NCBI GenBank assembly: GCA_022478985.1
Contig: JAKSZP010000131.1
Location: forward strand, 62,001-126,000
DNA from: Massospora cicadina
Taxonomy: Eukaryota > Entomophthoromycota > Entomophthoromycetes > Entomophthorales > Entomophthoraceae
Direction: 5' to 3'
Length of the DNA stretch: 64,000 nt
In this document: positions 1 through 12,046 of the stretch, piece by piece
Layout of the letters: the number at the start of each line of letters is the position of its first letter
Numbering within the stretch: the first letter of the stretch is position 1
Program-made: the position numbers and the translations under genes
The notes under the pieces: model-generated
What the model was told of the DNA's origin: nothing
What the model saw: only the letters and a program-made list of their open reading frames with translations
Databases searched by the model: none

Positions 1-2
1 TC

Positions 3-1710
3 CTGCAGAAAAACGTGCCATTTGAGTGGCGGCCTAAACAATAACATGCTTTTAATGCTTTGAGTGTCGCTCTATGTACTAAACCCATTTTAGTCCATCC
101 AGATTTTTACCAACCCTTCTTGCTGTTTATGGATGCAAGTGATGTTGCCGTCAGGATATCCTAACTCAGCATTATTAGAACCAAGTCAATCATCCTGCGG
201 CCTATTTTAGTAAGACGCTACATAAAGCTGAATGGAACTACAGCGTCACCGAGAGGGAGTGGCTGGTTGTCTTGATAGCCATCAAACATTTCCGGCTTAT
301 CTCTACAGTACTCACTTTACTATCATTACAGACCACTCCTCTATCCAGTGGCTCCAACAATGAAGGACCCAGTTGGTCAATTATCCATGTGAACTTATGA
401 TTTCAGAACTATGATTTCACCATTGTCCATTGTGCCAGCGCAATTCACCAAAATGCTGATGGCCTCTCCAGGATGCCAGTTCTAGCGGCGTTAACCCCTG
501 AGGAGGACTGGCTGTATGATATAATAAGCCGACCTGAGCAGTGTTAGTTGAAAACCCCAGAGGTCCAAGCTGAACTCTGAAGGATAACTCGTGACACAAA
601 AATTAAGGATGGGCTGCTTTACAAGAAGAATAAGAAGTGGCTCCCTTACATCTGCCCCTCCTCCAGAACTGATGTTATACTAGAAGGCCATTCCACCGTG
701 GGACATGGGGCCATCAAAAAAACTCATGAATGGCTGAATTCACGATGCTACTGGAACTGAATGGTAGAGACTATCCAGGAGGTCCTAAAAGCATGCATGA
801 CTTGTCAATCACAAGACTGAGCCAACCCTCAATTCCAACATTTGGTTGTTTCCCCAACTGGGCCCTTCAATGTAGTAAGCATTGATATGATGGGCCCTCT
901 TCCCACTGGGCTGCACGGCCATAAATATATCATCCTATCTGTCAACCATCTAACCAAGTGGGTTGAAGCATTTTGGTCCCAGCTGCTACTGCCAGAGCCA
1001 CAGCCCTTTTCCTTCTTTGATCCATTTTCACTCAGCATGGGTGCCCCCAAACCTTACTTTTGGACAATGGATTGAACTTCACCTCACAGGTAGTACAAGA
1101 ATTTACCTCGCTATTTGGCACTACCCAGAGTTTCGCTGCACCTTACCACCCCTCCACTAATGGGGCGGTTGAATGAGCTAATGCAACTCTTATTTCTATT
1201 CTATGAAAATTAGCTTCCTCAGACCCTGCTTGTTGGAACCATTACCTACCCAGCGCCTTGCTTTCATACAGAGTTTCTACCACCAAGTCATCAAGATGTC
1301 CCCATTTGAAGCCCTATATGGGCGGGCACCTCAGCTGCTAAGTAGCGTCCAGCCAATGCTCAAGACCTCCACACCTGAGAACTCCGAATTAATAATGAGG
1401 GCCTTAGCCAATGAAATTGTCTGGCTTCAAGCCCAAGCCAATCAAGGCATTATCACCACCACTGGAAGAGAGACATACCAATTTAATCTCGGATGACCCT
1501 CCTTACCAAATTTTTAATTAGGTGACCTTGTTCTCTTTTATCACCATTGACCTGGAGGCTGACAAAATAAGCTAGACGTACTTTGGTCTGGACCCTATAA
1601 ATACATCAAAAGAGTGAAGTCTGAGTACTCCATTGCTGACATCAACCAAGGGACCATAATTAATCAGGTGCATGGTCAGTTCCTCTGGCTGTATTCCCAC
1701 CTCCAACAGG
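3..1710 (+). pseudogene. pol: E1 pol remnant: RNase H and integrase
   Basis: RNase H starts with an FMDASD block near 127 and continues with YSVTERE near 229, then HQNADGLSRMP near 450. The integrase zinc-binding region (HSTVGHG, then CMTC) lies at about 690-812. The core has its first Asp at 884 (SIDMMG), its second in LLLDNG at 1063 and its Glu in NGAVE at 1171, giving a D-35-E spacing for the last pair. The GPY/F-type tail (WSGPYKY) lies at about 1580-1600. There are several frame changes and stops, including tga directly after the catalytic Glu. Not functional. Confidence 0.85.
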
Positions 1711-1726
1711 ATCTTGAGGGGGGCGT
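1711..1726 (+). other. E1 polypurine tract
   Basis: The purine-rich ATCTTGAGGGGGGCGT directly precedes the LTR start TGTCAG. The same CTTGAGGGGG block precedes the 3' LTRs of E7 (on the minus strand) and E8, supporting the boundary. Confidence 0.75.
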
Positions 1727-2140
1727 TGTCAGAATTTGAGATAACAATTGAATCAAATTCCCCACTTCTGAATCAAGCCATACCAAATCAGTTTCCAAAT
1801 CTACCCAAGTTGAATCAGTTTCAGGAACCCCCTCCTCAATTCCTGAGTCATGTGGGGCGGCGTTTCCACCAATTAGATCAGGTGGGCGACACAATCCATT
1901 GATGATGCTCATGAGGAGGCCATTCTGGAAGATCAGTAAAGATCCTGAACAGATGAGGCCCTGACAATCCCTGAGGCACTGAGTCCCAACACACCCTATA
2001 AATATCGAATCCTTCTAAGCCTAATAAATTATTTGATATCTTACCTAACCTTCAGCTTCCTTCTCAACCTTTTCTGCAAATTAGCAGCTTTGAGCCACCT
2101 TCAGACCTCAGCGCCAGTCTAGAGAACTGTAGCACTGACA
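1727..2140 (+). repeat. E1 3' LTR (414 bp)
   Basis: The LTR has inverted ends TGTCAG and CTGACA. A TATAAATA box lies at 1997-2004 and an AATAAA polyadenylation signal at 2023-2028. This TATA-to-AATAAA layout recurs in the LTRs of E6, E7, E9, E10 and the solo LTR at 26930-28032. Only one LTR is in the window, so its divergence cannot be judged. Confidence 0.8.
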
Positions 2141-3640
2141 GTTTGTTCTAATCCATCCTTCCATTCTTATAAATAACACCGCACCCATGGCATATTTTGA
2201 TGCATTATCTCAACCATGAAAGGACTCTTGGGGTCTGGTTGATCCAGAATGAGCGCTGAAAGAAGCTTCTCCTTTAACAAAATGAACGCCCGCTCTTCCT
2301 CTTCCCATTTAAATGGAACACACACGTTAAACGCATAAGTGACAGAACCGTTTGTGACAGCTTTATCTCACACTGACAGAGAAAATTCATCGTCCCTAAA
2401 AAGCTCTGGACCCCTGTTTAGTCCATCAGTGCCTCCCATGCTCAAACTTCCCGCAGTTTATCAGGGAATATCCCAAGTCAATTTTTTTACATGACATTGC
2501 CCAAAAACGTCACTGAGCTTTGGAAAAACACATTTTGATGGCTTCATCTGTAGACCTTCCTTAACAAGCGCTTACAGCACATCTCACACATTGCATACAT
2601 GATTGTTTCAGGAACGGGAAAACATGAGAATATCCTCAATCTATGCGACACAGCAACAGCCAATCATCTAACTCAGCACTTAATCAATTTAATGCTAGAA
2701 CACCGCTGGGGAATTCTGGAGCCCTAAAAGCATTGCCTGATACTGAAAATCCTTAAATGATATTTAGACGCTGTATATTTTTATTGTTCCAGTCTAACAA
2801 GTACTTGATTAAATGCATCCGCCAGATCAGGCTTTGTGAAGATGGTAAAGCCCATGACCATCAGTAGAAAATCCTCCAACAATGGCATGGGATAATGATC
2901 TGGCTCCATAAACACTTTGAGCCACTGAAAGTCCACACACGGCTGTAATTCCCTGCTTGCTTTTAGTACCAGTAGTACCAGTAGTACTGGTGACATGATT
3001 GAAGATTTAAATGGCTCAATAAACTCCTCTTTTAACATCAAACTTACATGCTCTTTCAACGCCTCTTTCGCTTGTTGATTTAATGGGTAAACTGGGAATC
3101 CGCATGGAAGTTTGGACCCTTCCTTGAATTAAAAATGAAAATGTGAATGAATTAGTGGGGGAAAACGGTAAATCACTTTTTTCCCAAATACTCCCACAAA
3201 CTTGCGGTATTCTGCTGGCAATTCCTCTGCCTGCATAACTCCCATGCTCTTAGATTCATTTGACTTAAACTTTCCAACTATCAACTTTCATCTTATTAGA
3301 GGACCTGCTTTTGGTTCAAGGTTCTCATGGAAAGGCAAATCAATCTAGGTTTAAAACTGATGACACCTCCGCATCCCCAAAACCACTGGATGGGCCAGAT
3401 TCTCTTTTGTACAAAGCTGCTCCATAAACCTGAATGGACTATGTTGTAACCCTATTGAGGGACTTAATTGCTCGAGGGAGCCTGTCATAAAACATCAGCA
3501 AACACCACCTCTGGTCGCTCCTGACTTTTAAACTTCAATTTCTTGGCTAATGTGAGCTTGTCATAATTTTATCCACCCCTGTATCCACCAGGGCCATCAC
3601 TTCTTCTGTCTCGCCATTTGTATATAACTCCACAGGGATT
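2141..3640 (-). pseudogene. pol: E2 pol remnant: protease, RT, RNase H start
   Basis: The protease motif ALVDTG is at 3577-3594. RT follows, with an open stretch at 2781-3059 containing the SPVLLV block and FTKPDLADAFNQ, then IEDILMFS near 2630 where YLDDILxFS is expected. RNase H begins near 2300 and is truncated at 2141. At 2965-2990 a 9-bp unit is repeated about three times inside RT, lengthening a V-L-L run. Multiple stops; not functional. Confidence 0.75.
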
Positions 3641-3649
3641 AATAAATAA

Positions 3650-4860
3650 TTATAAAGCGATTAGGCAGATAAATTTGAATAGATTTTTATAAAATTGAAA
3701 TTTTTCAGGTGACAAATACTTGGGCACGTTCACCTTCTTGTGTCCATGGATAGCTGCTTTACTGGATCTCTCTACGGTCCATGTTGGGCCATTTTTACAT
3801 TTCCAAAATTTCTTGGTGCAGAATGCCATCCCCTGACTGGGATGATCACCCACAGGAGATTAACCCTTTCCTGGTGACATGGAGCCCTTGCACCAGTCTT
3901 GTGCCAGCGCCAGTTGCTTTTCAACTTGCAGGACTAATGCAACCTCTTCCACCAGCATGCCCTTAACTTTTACCTCCACTATGGCTGCCAGTAGATCTTC
4001 CTGTAGTCCTTGATGGAACATCCGCAAAGATTGTAAATTTTCAACCTGGGCCCTTTTGCAAATGGATGTAAAATTGTGCATATTCCTCCACTGAGCTATG
4101 CCCCTGTCTAATTATCAGAAGCACTAACCATGTTTAATACTTCGCTTCATCTGGGCAAGCTGCACGTTCAATAAAATTCAAACATACATATTGAACTTGG
4201 TAAGCGGCCTTGTTCTTCAATCAGCTCCTGCACCCATCCTGCCAAATATGAGGGGAATACATCCATGATTTGGGCTATCTAGAGCGATAAAGGGGCTTCC
4301 CCCTTTATCCTGTGCCAAATGCGCCTGAAAAAAAATCTGCGCTATCACCCAGTTATTTTGTCAAGCGCCTTTATGGATAGGGCTACTTGCAGTTGTTTAA
4401 TTTGAGCATTACTAGGATTTCCACCACTTTTGGAGTCGCAGCACCCATAGCTTCCCCACCTCACACATTAAAAAGGCCAGCGAAAAGCCTACCATTACCA
4501 CAGTTAAAAAATGTCTGTACCATTCCTCCCATCCTGAGACCATAACCTCCTCTCAGAAGCCCCACAAGACAGAATGGAAAGTATTTGAGGTTTGTTTGAT
4601 GTAATGGGATAGTTTTACGTCAGTACGCTACAGAGGGAGTTGGGTAGTACCAGCCATGTCACCAACCACATAACTGACAACCTGGCATAAATCCATCTCT
4701 GAACCCAACACTATGTCTGGATGTCATGACATATTCTAGAGCCATAGTACCAGTGACACTGCATGCCAATAGCTTGGTCTGTTTCTAGGACAGCGCCAAG
4801 AATGAAGTTAATACCTGATCTAGCTCGCTTGTTAGCTCATCCTCCAGATATGGGTTTTAA
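3650..4860 (-). pseudogene. gag: E2 gag remnant
   Basis: Open stretches at 3860-4081 and 3650-3853 lie upstream (on the minus strand) of the protease and have the helical, charged look of Gag. No canonical CCHC knuckle is left. Assignment rests mainly on position next to the protease. Confidence 0.5.
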
Positions 4861-6727
4861 TTATATGTTTTTTAATAATAAAAGTATTTAGAATAAGCTA
4901 GCAAATCTTTTATTGAATATTATAAGATTTCTTAGAAAGTGAAACTAAAAACCAGTTATTGCCTTCCCAATTATATAGCACTGCAAAATAATCAACTAGG
5001 CTCCTTTAACCCAAGCCTTTGAACGATGATCAGGTCATCACTTGCAAAAGCTTAATATTCTATTAAATAATTATTTGGAGAATTTGGGACGCCAGTGTCA
5101 CATACCGCTAGATCAGCCTCTGTTAAATTTTACCTTTATACTTTTAACAACCCCATTCCCAATATGCTCTTCTACCAATCTCGATTTATTAGAGTCAAAC
5201 TTTAAATTCTCATTAGAAGCTGAATTATCACCTAACAGGTCAATGTGCGGTTCAAACTGTGCCTGATCCAGTACACAACAACGGATCATGAGATTTGCTA
5301 AGGTAGAATTAGCCAGTTGAAACCCAAAATTAAATGATTAGAACCCCAAATTAGAAGTTTAAAATTAAAGTGAGATGTTTATTCTTTGTTTTTTTTGTTC
5401 AAATGCATTTAAACTTTACTAAGCCATCATCTCCCATACATTAGGGATAATAACCAAAAGCCTGCATATTGTGGGTTATTAATATGTTACCTTTTCTAGT
5501 TTAAAATGAGCATTTTTAAACCTAAGATAATTTTATTTTAATATATGATTAATTAAATTCTCCCTCTAAAATCCAAATAGCAAGAACTATGGAGGAGCTA
5601 AGCCATTTAGTATTTGTACTAGTTATTGTATATGCCACATTTTGTTGGTGCTATGGTTCTTTTCAGCAAAATTAGGCCAATCTAAGAGTCATCTACCATA
5701 TGATAAACGTTCAAAAACTAGCACTCTCCTCCTCAATCAATCATAGTCACTTATGACATTCCCCATTCTTTGGAACAGCAGTATCTTAGGGCCTGAGGCT
5801 TTTGTCCTGGGTGCTTAAGCATCTATGATGGAAGTTGGGTTTTTCTTGGAATTCTATTTATCTGACTTTATAACTAAAACTTTAAGATCAATGTAAAGAT
5901 GTTGGATTATATCCTTTTTGCTGAGTATCTGGTGTTCACAGAGCAAGTCTTAATTAGCTTAGCTAGAGAAATTCTCAAATGTTGGTTGCAAAACACCTTT
6001 GGTAAAGAACTAAAGACTGTTTTTGTCCCAGTGGTGCAATCTTCAAACACCCTTCCAAGTCCACAGATTTTGTAGTTTAAGCAGTCGCAACTTACCTTGC
6101 CCACTAACTGATGTTGCATGCCTTGAATTTAATTTAAACTAAATGTAATTTGTTGGAAGTTTCATCAACACCCCATAAGGAAAGAGTTGTTGATATTAAA
6201 TATACTATTATGGTTCCAGTTGCCTCAAAGATGAACAGCTGCTAAAACTCAAATGCTTAACCCAAACAGCTCCATTTTACAAACTAGATATTGATGGCTT
6301 AGACCAAATTCTTTTTTTTTATCTTAAAACCTCTGTGGTATTGTCTCATGTGTTTTCAAGGGAAATTAGCTATATATAAAACACAATGAGCCGGCAGTTG
6401 TACCCTAACACATTGCATTAATGGAACTAGTGGAAAAACAATAACTTTTAGATCCAGTTTATGAGAATATAATAGATGTTTATACTCCATCTGATAAAAA
6501 TAATTCACATTCACTCTTTATATCTTATGAATGTACAGCAGCGGTGCCTTAGTTCAAGAGTAGAACCTAAAATTGCTAGAGTTTTTGCGACCATGAAGTC
6601 GGTACCAAGTGTTTCTTCCCTAAACTTAAAATATTTTACCATGTTTATTTTGTGTTTACTATTAAAAAATAAGTTAGGGCAACTAAAGTGTCATTAAATG
6701 CCCTGGTGGACTATGGTGTCATGGTTT
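4861..6727. other. AT-rich stretch, nothing recognised
   Basis: About 1.9 kb without a convincing coding region, LTR or repeat match elsewhere in the window. Open frames at 5042-5266, 5907-6119 and 6476-6697 are short and have no motif. Just before 6728 the plus strand reads ALVDYG, which could be a decayed protease motif, but nothing around it supports this. Confidence 0.5.
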
Positions 6728-7645
6728 GTGCTGATAATAATAAGACTGGGCTGGAACTCAGGATGAGTTAACACCTAAAGCAACAGCCAGAATATCTCTG
6801 GTAAAGCCATTTATATTGTGGGATGAAAAGAGATTGGGGCAAATGTGGCCACTAATCAGAAATTCCTAAAATAGGAAATCATAGCAACTAAAGGTCCGTT
6901 AAACTTCATAAAGTCACAAATTCAATTGGGATTTTTAAGAGTTTTTATACAAGATAAAGATTAGAAAGAGGGAAAATGGAGTGAAAGTGGTACCTGTTGG
7001 AGAACGCTGCCTTATATGCTCACTGAATAGGGAACTGTGACTAAGCGCACTACTGCAAGAAATATTTTCATGATTCAGTCCTGGTGAATCAACACCCTAA
7101 ATAATTATCAAAACCTATGTGGGTCTAACCTGCCTGGTTGGATTGGTTATAATTTTCTGGCAAAAAACTCTGATTACACCACAATTGCGCATGGTAAGAT
7201 GATAACAACTCTCCAGTGGACATCAGGTTGCACCCAAGCCAGACCGCATATGGTTAGTTCCATTGAGTAGTGAAGAAATTTCCTGCGCCCATACATGTTG
7301 GGGATGGCTTTGTTCTTACCAATGATGGAGGGGAACAATGGATGGGATTTTTGAGCTAAGAATGACTCAATCAATTTAGCTTCACTGGGTACTAATGTAT
7401 CTTTTGCCCATGGAACTTAAACTGGAAGAGAGAACCTCTTGTAGAATTGCCGTGAACATTAGCTGGCAATGGCTTATGACCACCACCACCTCCTGAAACA
7501 CCTCCCAAATTTTGTGCTCCAACACTTGGGTGGTGAGTAGAAGAATAACAGGAACGAGATTTAGGGGATATGCTGTTACACACCTCTCATCCACCACATG
7601 AGCCAAATCACACAGGGTGATCTGAAAGACAGTTTCCAGCTTACA
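6728..7645. repeat. R1 repeat, copy 1
   Basis: About 0.9 kb matching 15935-16850 in the same orientation. Similarity is uneven: about 84% by eye in the first 120 bp, about 98% over roughly 6849-7146, then about 75% to the end. I see no reliable protein motif on either strand. It lies directly left of the E3 3' LTR, and the other copy lies directly right of E3 gag, so R1 could be a gag or leader part of the E3 family. Confidence 0.7.
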
Positions 7646-7684
7646 CCCTATTAAAAGTTACGGATTTCGTTGATTGTTCACAGC

Positions 7685-8788
7685 TGATAACCCCTAAATT
7701 GATTAACTGCACAGGTTTGGTGTTGTGCAATACTCGCGTTGTCTGATAATATATAAATTTTGATTGATAATATTATGAAAACTATTATCCATAGTTGAGT
7801 AAATCAATAGGGTTAGGTCCAACCCTTAACAAATTCCTACTTGAAATACTTAAGATCTCCTCAATAGGTGATTTGTTTCCTTATGCCGCCTAACTTGATC
7901 CATGCTCAGATCCTCGTTTACAGATTATCTCTAGTGACACACAGCTGGCAGCAATCCCTGATTCAGCTCAGCTTCACTTCTCTGGATCCACGCTCAGATC
8001 CTTAATCTTTATCCTAAAGAGTCTCCAATTAAATCACACAGCAATAACTTCTTTGAAGAAAACAGAGCTAGAAATGCATTATGGTAATGTATATCTTCTA
8101 TTATACTAATTACCGGTAAAGTGTGCTCTTCAAAAAGTGTGTTTATTAAGTGAAGTCTTAGGGGAATTTATAGTGGGAATTTGGCGCCCAAACCTCAGTA
8201 GGCATCTCATTGATGAAACGGCAGCTGTTGCCCTTGAATTACCCATCTTCGTCTCATCAGAGATAGTATTCCCCATCATGGCTAGAATTCCATCATTGGA
8301 CATCCTCAAGACCTAAAATGGAAAGAGTCAAAAAACGTATCCCTAGCATTTTCTCGACCCCAGTGAACCAACCATATTTGGCAAGTGACCTGCTTAGGTA
8401 ATTGAACTTGTTACCCATTAAGTCAGGTTGCAAACTAAATGATCAATTTCTAGTTGCAGGTGGCATCACTCTCCTCACAACTTGATTCTTAAATTCCAAA
8501 TTGGTTGTGATGTAACCTGGCTGATCCCAATCAGTACACCTGATAGTTAATCATCAATCAATTATCAGATACCCCTATTATATTGGCAACTCTGCCCAAT
8601 GAGATCTTAAGCATTCACCTGGATCAATCCTCGATGGATCTGAAACAGGCAGATTACCTAAAATCCACTGAACATTGTTACCCTAAAACAGGGTCAACCA
8701 ATATCCAATTCACTTTGCATTAGGGGATTATCCCCTAGCGACCCCTGGTAATCTAGTTGGATGGGAATATGGGAAAAAAATCCCAACA
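7685..8788 (-). repeat. E3 3' LTR (1104 bp, LTR-A)
   Basis: Matches 44214-45322 along its whole length. On the minus strand it begins TGTTGGG and ends near GGTTATCA. A pyrimidine run on the plus strand at 8789-8800 is the polypurine tract of the minus-strand element. A TATA-like TATAAATT and an AATAAAC signal lie on the minus strand near 8140-8175. Confidence 0.75.
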
Positions 8789-9524
8789 CGCCCCTTCTTT
8801 GTTCCAGATTGGAATTCTACCAAATTAAGTTGCAAGGGTAGCTTCTCAAGGCTTACATAATCATTTCTCTTTGGACTGGGGAGCACCACAACCTGGAACA
8901 TGAGCGAGCTTAACATCTTGTGTGCTTTGGGTAGCTTTATTGACAATATGGAGGCAAGCTTCTTGGGGAGGGCGAGGAGTGTTTGAGTATGAAATGTGGA
9001 ATGCCACCACTAAATTGCAGCAATTAGCATGATTGTGGTTAGTCAAAAAATCAGTCTAAAAACAAGCTGTAAACTTAGGCCTCCAGTCACTTACCACCTC
9101 ATGAGGTATTTCAGACATTGAGAAACCATGTTGAACAAACCTGGTACATTTCTATGAGGTAATGGCTGACATACAAGGGATGAAAAAGGATAAATTCTCT
9201 AAAGTGATCCACAACCCACATAATTGTGTCAAACCATTGGAATGGAGAAGTTCAACATTCAAGTTGATGGATAGTGAGGTCCACGGATCTTGTGGCTTCT
9301 GTAGGTTATGGAGAAAAAATCCTGAATGATCTATCATTCTTGGCGAGCACGCATGTCACACAATTGGTGATCCACATTGGGAGAACCTTGGAAATCCCCT
9401 GCCAATTGAATTTCCTTTTTATTAGATGTGGAACTTTTTATGTCCTGGGTGCCCCACCTCTAGGGATCATGATTGTAATGAATGGAATTGTCACAGTTTC
9501 TGAACGCCATTGTTGTAATAGGTT
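8789..9524 (-). pseudogene. pol: E3 integrase remnant
   Basis: The minus strand reads CVTCVLAKNDRS near 9350 (the Cys pair of the zinc-binding domain) and then FDTIMWVVDHF near 9230, the chromovirus integrase core block usually written FDxIxVVVDR. The rest towards the LTR is badly broken. Frameshifts and stops throughout. Confidence 0.65.
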
Positions 9525-9716
9525 TGGCGTTGACTGACTAATCCAAGATATTCCAACTTGAAGTTGGATGCTAGAAGTGAATGGTAGTTGAACCAATTTA
9601 ACCTCAAAAGAAACAAAACTTAAAAATGAGATCAAAAGATGAAAAGGTAAGAGAGGTTGCAAGGAAAACCACAAAAGTAAACTCATCTATTCACAAAATA
9701 AAAGGATCAATGAGTA

Positions 9717-11612
9717 AAACTTTCTTTTACCGCTTGAAGTCACTTTTAAGCAATTTCAGATTTAAAGTTTTATTTATCCACAGCCATCTGCCCAAACCTA
9801 TTCTTTGATGTCCTTGGCTCCACCGCCTGCCACCCCAGTGTGGGGCAGCAGTGCACCCCCACCTAGCGTTTTCTGCCCCGCGAGCAAGCGCGTTTGGATG
9901 GGCTCAAACAGCCCACCCACTGCTTCCAACTGTTTTGTCCCCCCACGGGACTTAGCGCTCCACCTGGCGCGCGTCCACCCTTCTCACCCCATCCTCTCGC
10001 CCTCCCTCGCTCTGCCATTCGCTATTGCCTCAGAGTGGACTATGGGCGTTTGTTCCCATATGCTGATAAGGCAATTATTGAGCTAGCCACTGCAGCCTTT
10101 GCGCCAACTGGCTTTATTGACTTCCGCCCTTTTAAGGGCTACTTTGACGTTGGGTTCCAATCTGAGGAGGATGCTGAAGCGGCAGCACAAACTCTTCTAA
10201 TTTATAAAAAAACCCCCATTCCCACAACCCGTACTCGCCTCCCTTCAGACACCATGCTGGTGGTATCCTTTGCAAATCTCCCATCCCACCTTCCACCCCA
10301 GGTTTTGTATGACCAGTTGGTTGCGGGGCTCATGGCTTATGGCACTCAGCCCAACCTCATCTTTGCCATTCCATCTGGTGCGGAGCGCCTTGCTGCTCCT
10401 CGGGCAACAGCCATCATCATACCACACCACCCTACCATAGCCCAACAAATCTCACCCCGCGCTAGTGTGGCTGCAGCGCCTGATCATTTCTTTTGGGCTC
10501 AGGTCGATAATGGTAGGCAGATTTGTTCCCTCTGCTTTGGCCTCTACCATGCAAAAAAAGCGTGCCCTCAGGCCAAGTCCACTGCTGCAGCTTCTGAGCC
10601 TCCCTCTGGAGGTTCAGTATGGGGCGCTTTGCTGCCCCATCCCACCCTCCAATCTCGTTCAGTGGGCCCACATGGAAAATCAGCCCCCCAAAACCTCCAG
10701 CCTCACTTTTCCACCTAAATCTACGCCAGCCAATCAGAGCAATGCTTGGACCACCATTGGCACCCAAGCAGCTGCCCATTTACGCAATCCCACCCACCCA
10801 AATTTGAACGCCACTAATCCAGTGAACCAAAATCCATGGGATCTATTGGCTGAAACTGACGAATCAGGTAATGTCCTCATTAGTAAGCATACAGGTTAAC
10901 CTCTCTGCCAAGGCGATTATGGTCGGGCGGAATTTTTCCTTCCTGACTTCGATTGAAACCCCTACCCCTCGCCATTTCGCTCCTCTGCCCAATACAGCCC
11001 CCTTCCAAAGTGATCACCAGCTCGCCTTAGCTGCGGTGGCCTCTACTCATTGCCTAAAACTATGCACCGCGGTGACCCAGTCATTGGCTCAGCTCCATCA
11101 TGGCCTGCCCACCCTCTTCTTCCCCCCGACTTCCCTGAACCTCCCTACATTGACATCTCAAAACTATTTGATGATGCTGAAGTTGCTGTTATGAATGTCG
11201 CAACAATTGCTTCATTCAACCCCCAGCCAAAATCACCCGCCACAGTATCTCCCTTTTCACCCAACTTCCTGAATCCCACAAAGAAGCTGAAGTTCTCCTC
11301 GCAGCTTTTGTTGAAACACTTTCCCATCATTATCTTGATGCAGAAGAGGAAAACTCCTACTACGCTGACCTCAACCCCCACTATGCGGATGCCTCAACGC
11401 CCTGGCTCTCTGCTCTGATCTGGTACTGTAACCAACATCCCTTGATCGAGGTGAGTCTTTCTGAAAACCAACCCCCCGACCCCTCCTCACCCTCTGCCAT
11501 GGTGGGTTAGCAGTTTCTGCTTCCCACCTGGTTAGTAGTTTTGTTTTGTCATTTTGAGCGTTGTGTTCGGTACTGTTCATCCCCTGGTCAGCGTACCTCG
11601 AATAAATTGAAT
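9717..11612 (+). mobile_element. HL-1: ORF1-only LINE-like retroposon
   Basis: A 1896-bp insertion flanked by ATAAAAGGATCAATGAGTA (9698-9716) and the same 19 bases with one change (11613-11631). The uninterrupted R2 copy at 12675-13283 shows the pre-insertion state. It carries a decayed ORF1 with a zinc knuckle and ends in an AATAAATTGA tail; there is no reverse transcriptase or endonuclease. Its C-terminal coding part and 3' end match HL-2 at 61878-62545. It looks GC-richer than its surroundings. Confidence 0.8.
9808..11510 (+). pseudogene. HL-1 ORF1: RNA-binding protein with CCHC knuckle
   Basis: The ATG at 9808 opens a proline-rich N-terminus; the frame moves to that of 9894-10718. That part reads like the RRM-type region of LINE ORF1 proteins (blocks GFIDFRPFKGYFDVGF and MLVVSFANLP) and ends with a perfect CX2CX4HX4C knuckle at 10524-10565. 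After further frame changes (around 10670, 10900 and 11200) a C-terminal domain follows, and the frame closes at the tag at 11508. At least three frameshifts make it inactive. In LINEs such proteins bind the element RNA. Confidence 0.7.
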
Positions 11613-12046
11613 ATAAAAGGATCACTGAGTAGAGTTTATCAAAGAGCAGATCAAATATTTAGTTCTGGTGCCACGCACCATAAGGTAAGGATGGCCATGC
11701 AGGACAAAGACAAAGCTAACTCCATTGGGGAGAGGATAAAATCAACAACAAGGTAAGGATGGCCCGCAGTCCAAGAGAAAAACCCACTTTAGGGAAAATG
11801 AAATAAAAAAAATTCTAAAGTGAGCTATAAAATCTGTGATATTGACCTTTTTTGGTTTCCCTTTGGGGTGCCTCACCCAAATTATCCTTTAAGATCTTAT
11901 AAAGCCTAAAGAATGGCTCAGATGAGGCTAACCCAGCTCCTAAAGCAAACCAAAAAAAATCTTTAAATATATTGATATGGGGTTCAAAGATAAAAACACA
12001 AGTTGAGATGCAATGGTCAGACTAATTCTAATCATTACAATACTCC

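Larger units (their letters stand above)
1..2140 (+). mobile_element. E1: Ty3/gypsy element, 3' half
   Basis: Degenerate pol (end of RT, RNase H, integrase) runs into a polypurine tract and a 3' LTR. The 5' part lies outside the window. The LTR and the integrase C-terminus resemble those of E7 (same FYHH, LDVLW/FDVLW and VxSExSIA blocks), so both belong to one family. Its right end abuts the RNase H of minus-strand E2, which suggests E1 inserted into E2; the left target duplication is not in the window, so this cannot be confirmed here. Confidence 0.85.
2141..4860 (-). mobile_element. E2: Ty3/gypsy element, gag to RNase H
   Basis: Read right to left the order is gag, protease, RT, start of RNase H, cut off at 2141 by the E1 LTR. 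No LTR of its own is visible; its right end around 4860 fades into AT-rich sequence. Unlike E6-E11, I see no dUTPase-like segment between its protease and RT. Confidence 0.7.
9525..12046. repeat. R2 copy 1, interrupted by HL-1
   Basis: Matches 12675-13283. The copy is broken at 9716/11632 by the HL-1 insertion. It contains several degenerate units built around AAGGTAAGGATGG (for example near 11681 and 11750), so the repeat has an internal tandem structure. Confidence 0.7.

Noticed and set aside
6690..6760. Retroviral-type protease motif ALVDYG on the plus strand
   Set aside because: No further protease block or reading frame around it; a short chance match.
10462..10779. Minus-strand open frame inside HL-1
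   Set aside because: Shadow of the GC-rich ORF1 on the other strand.
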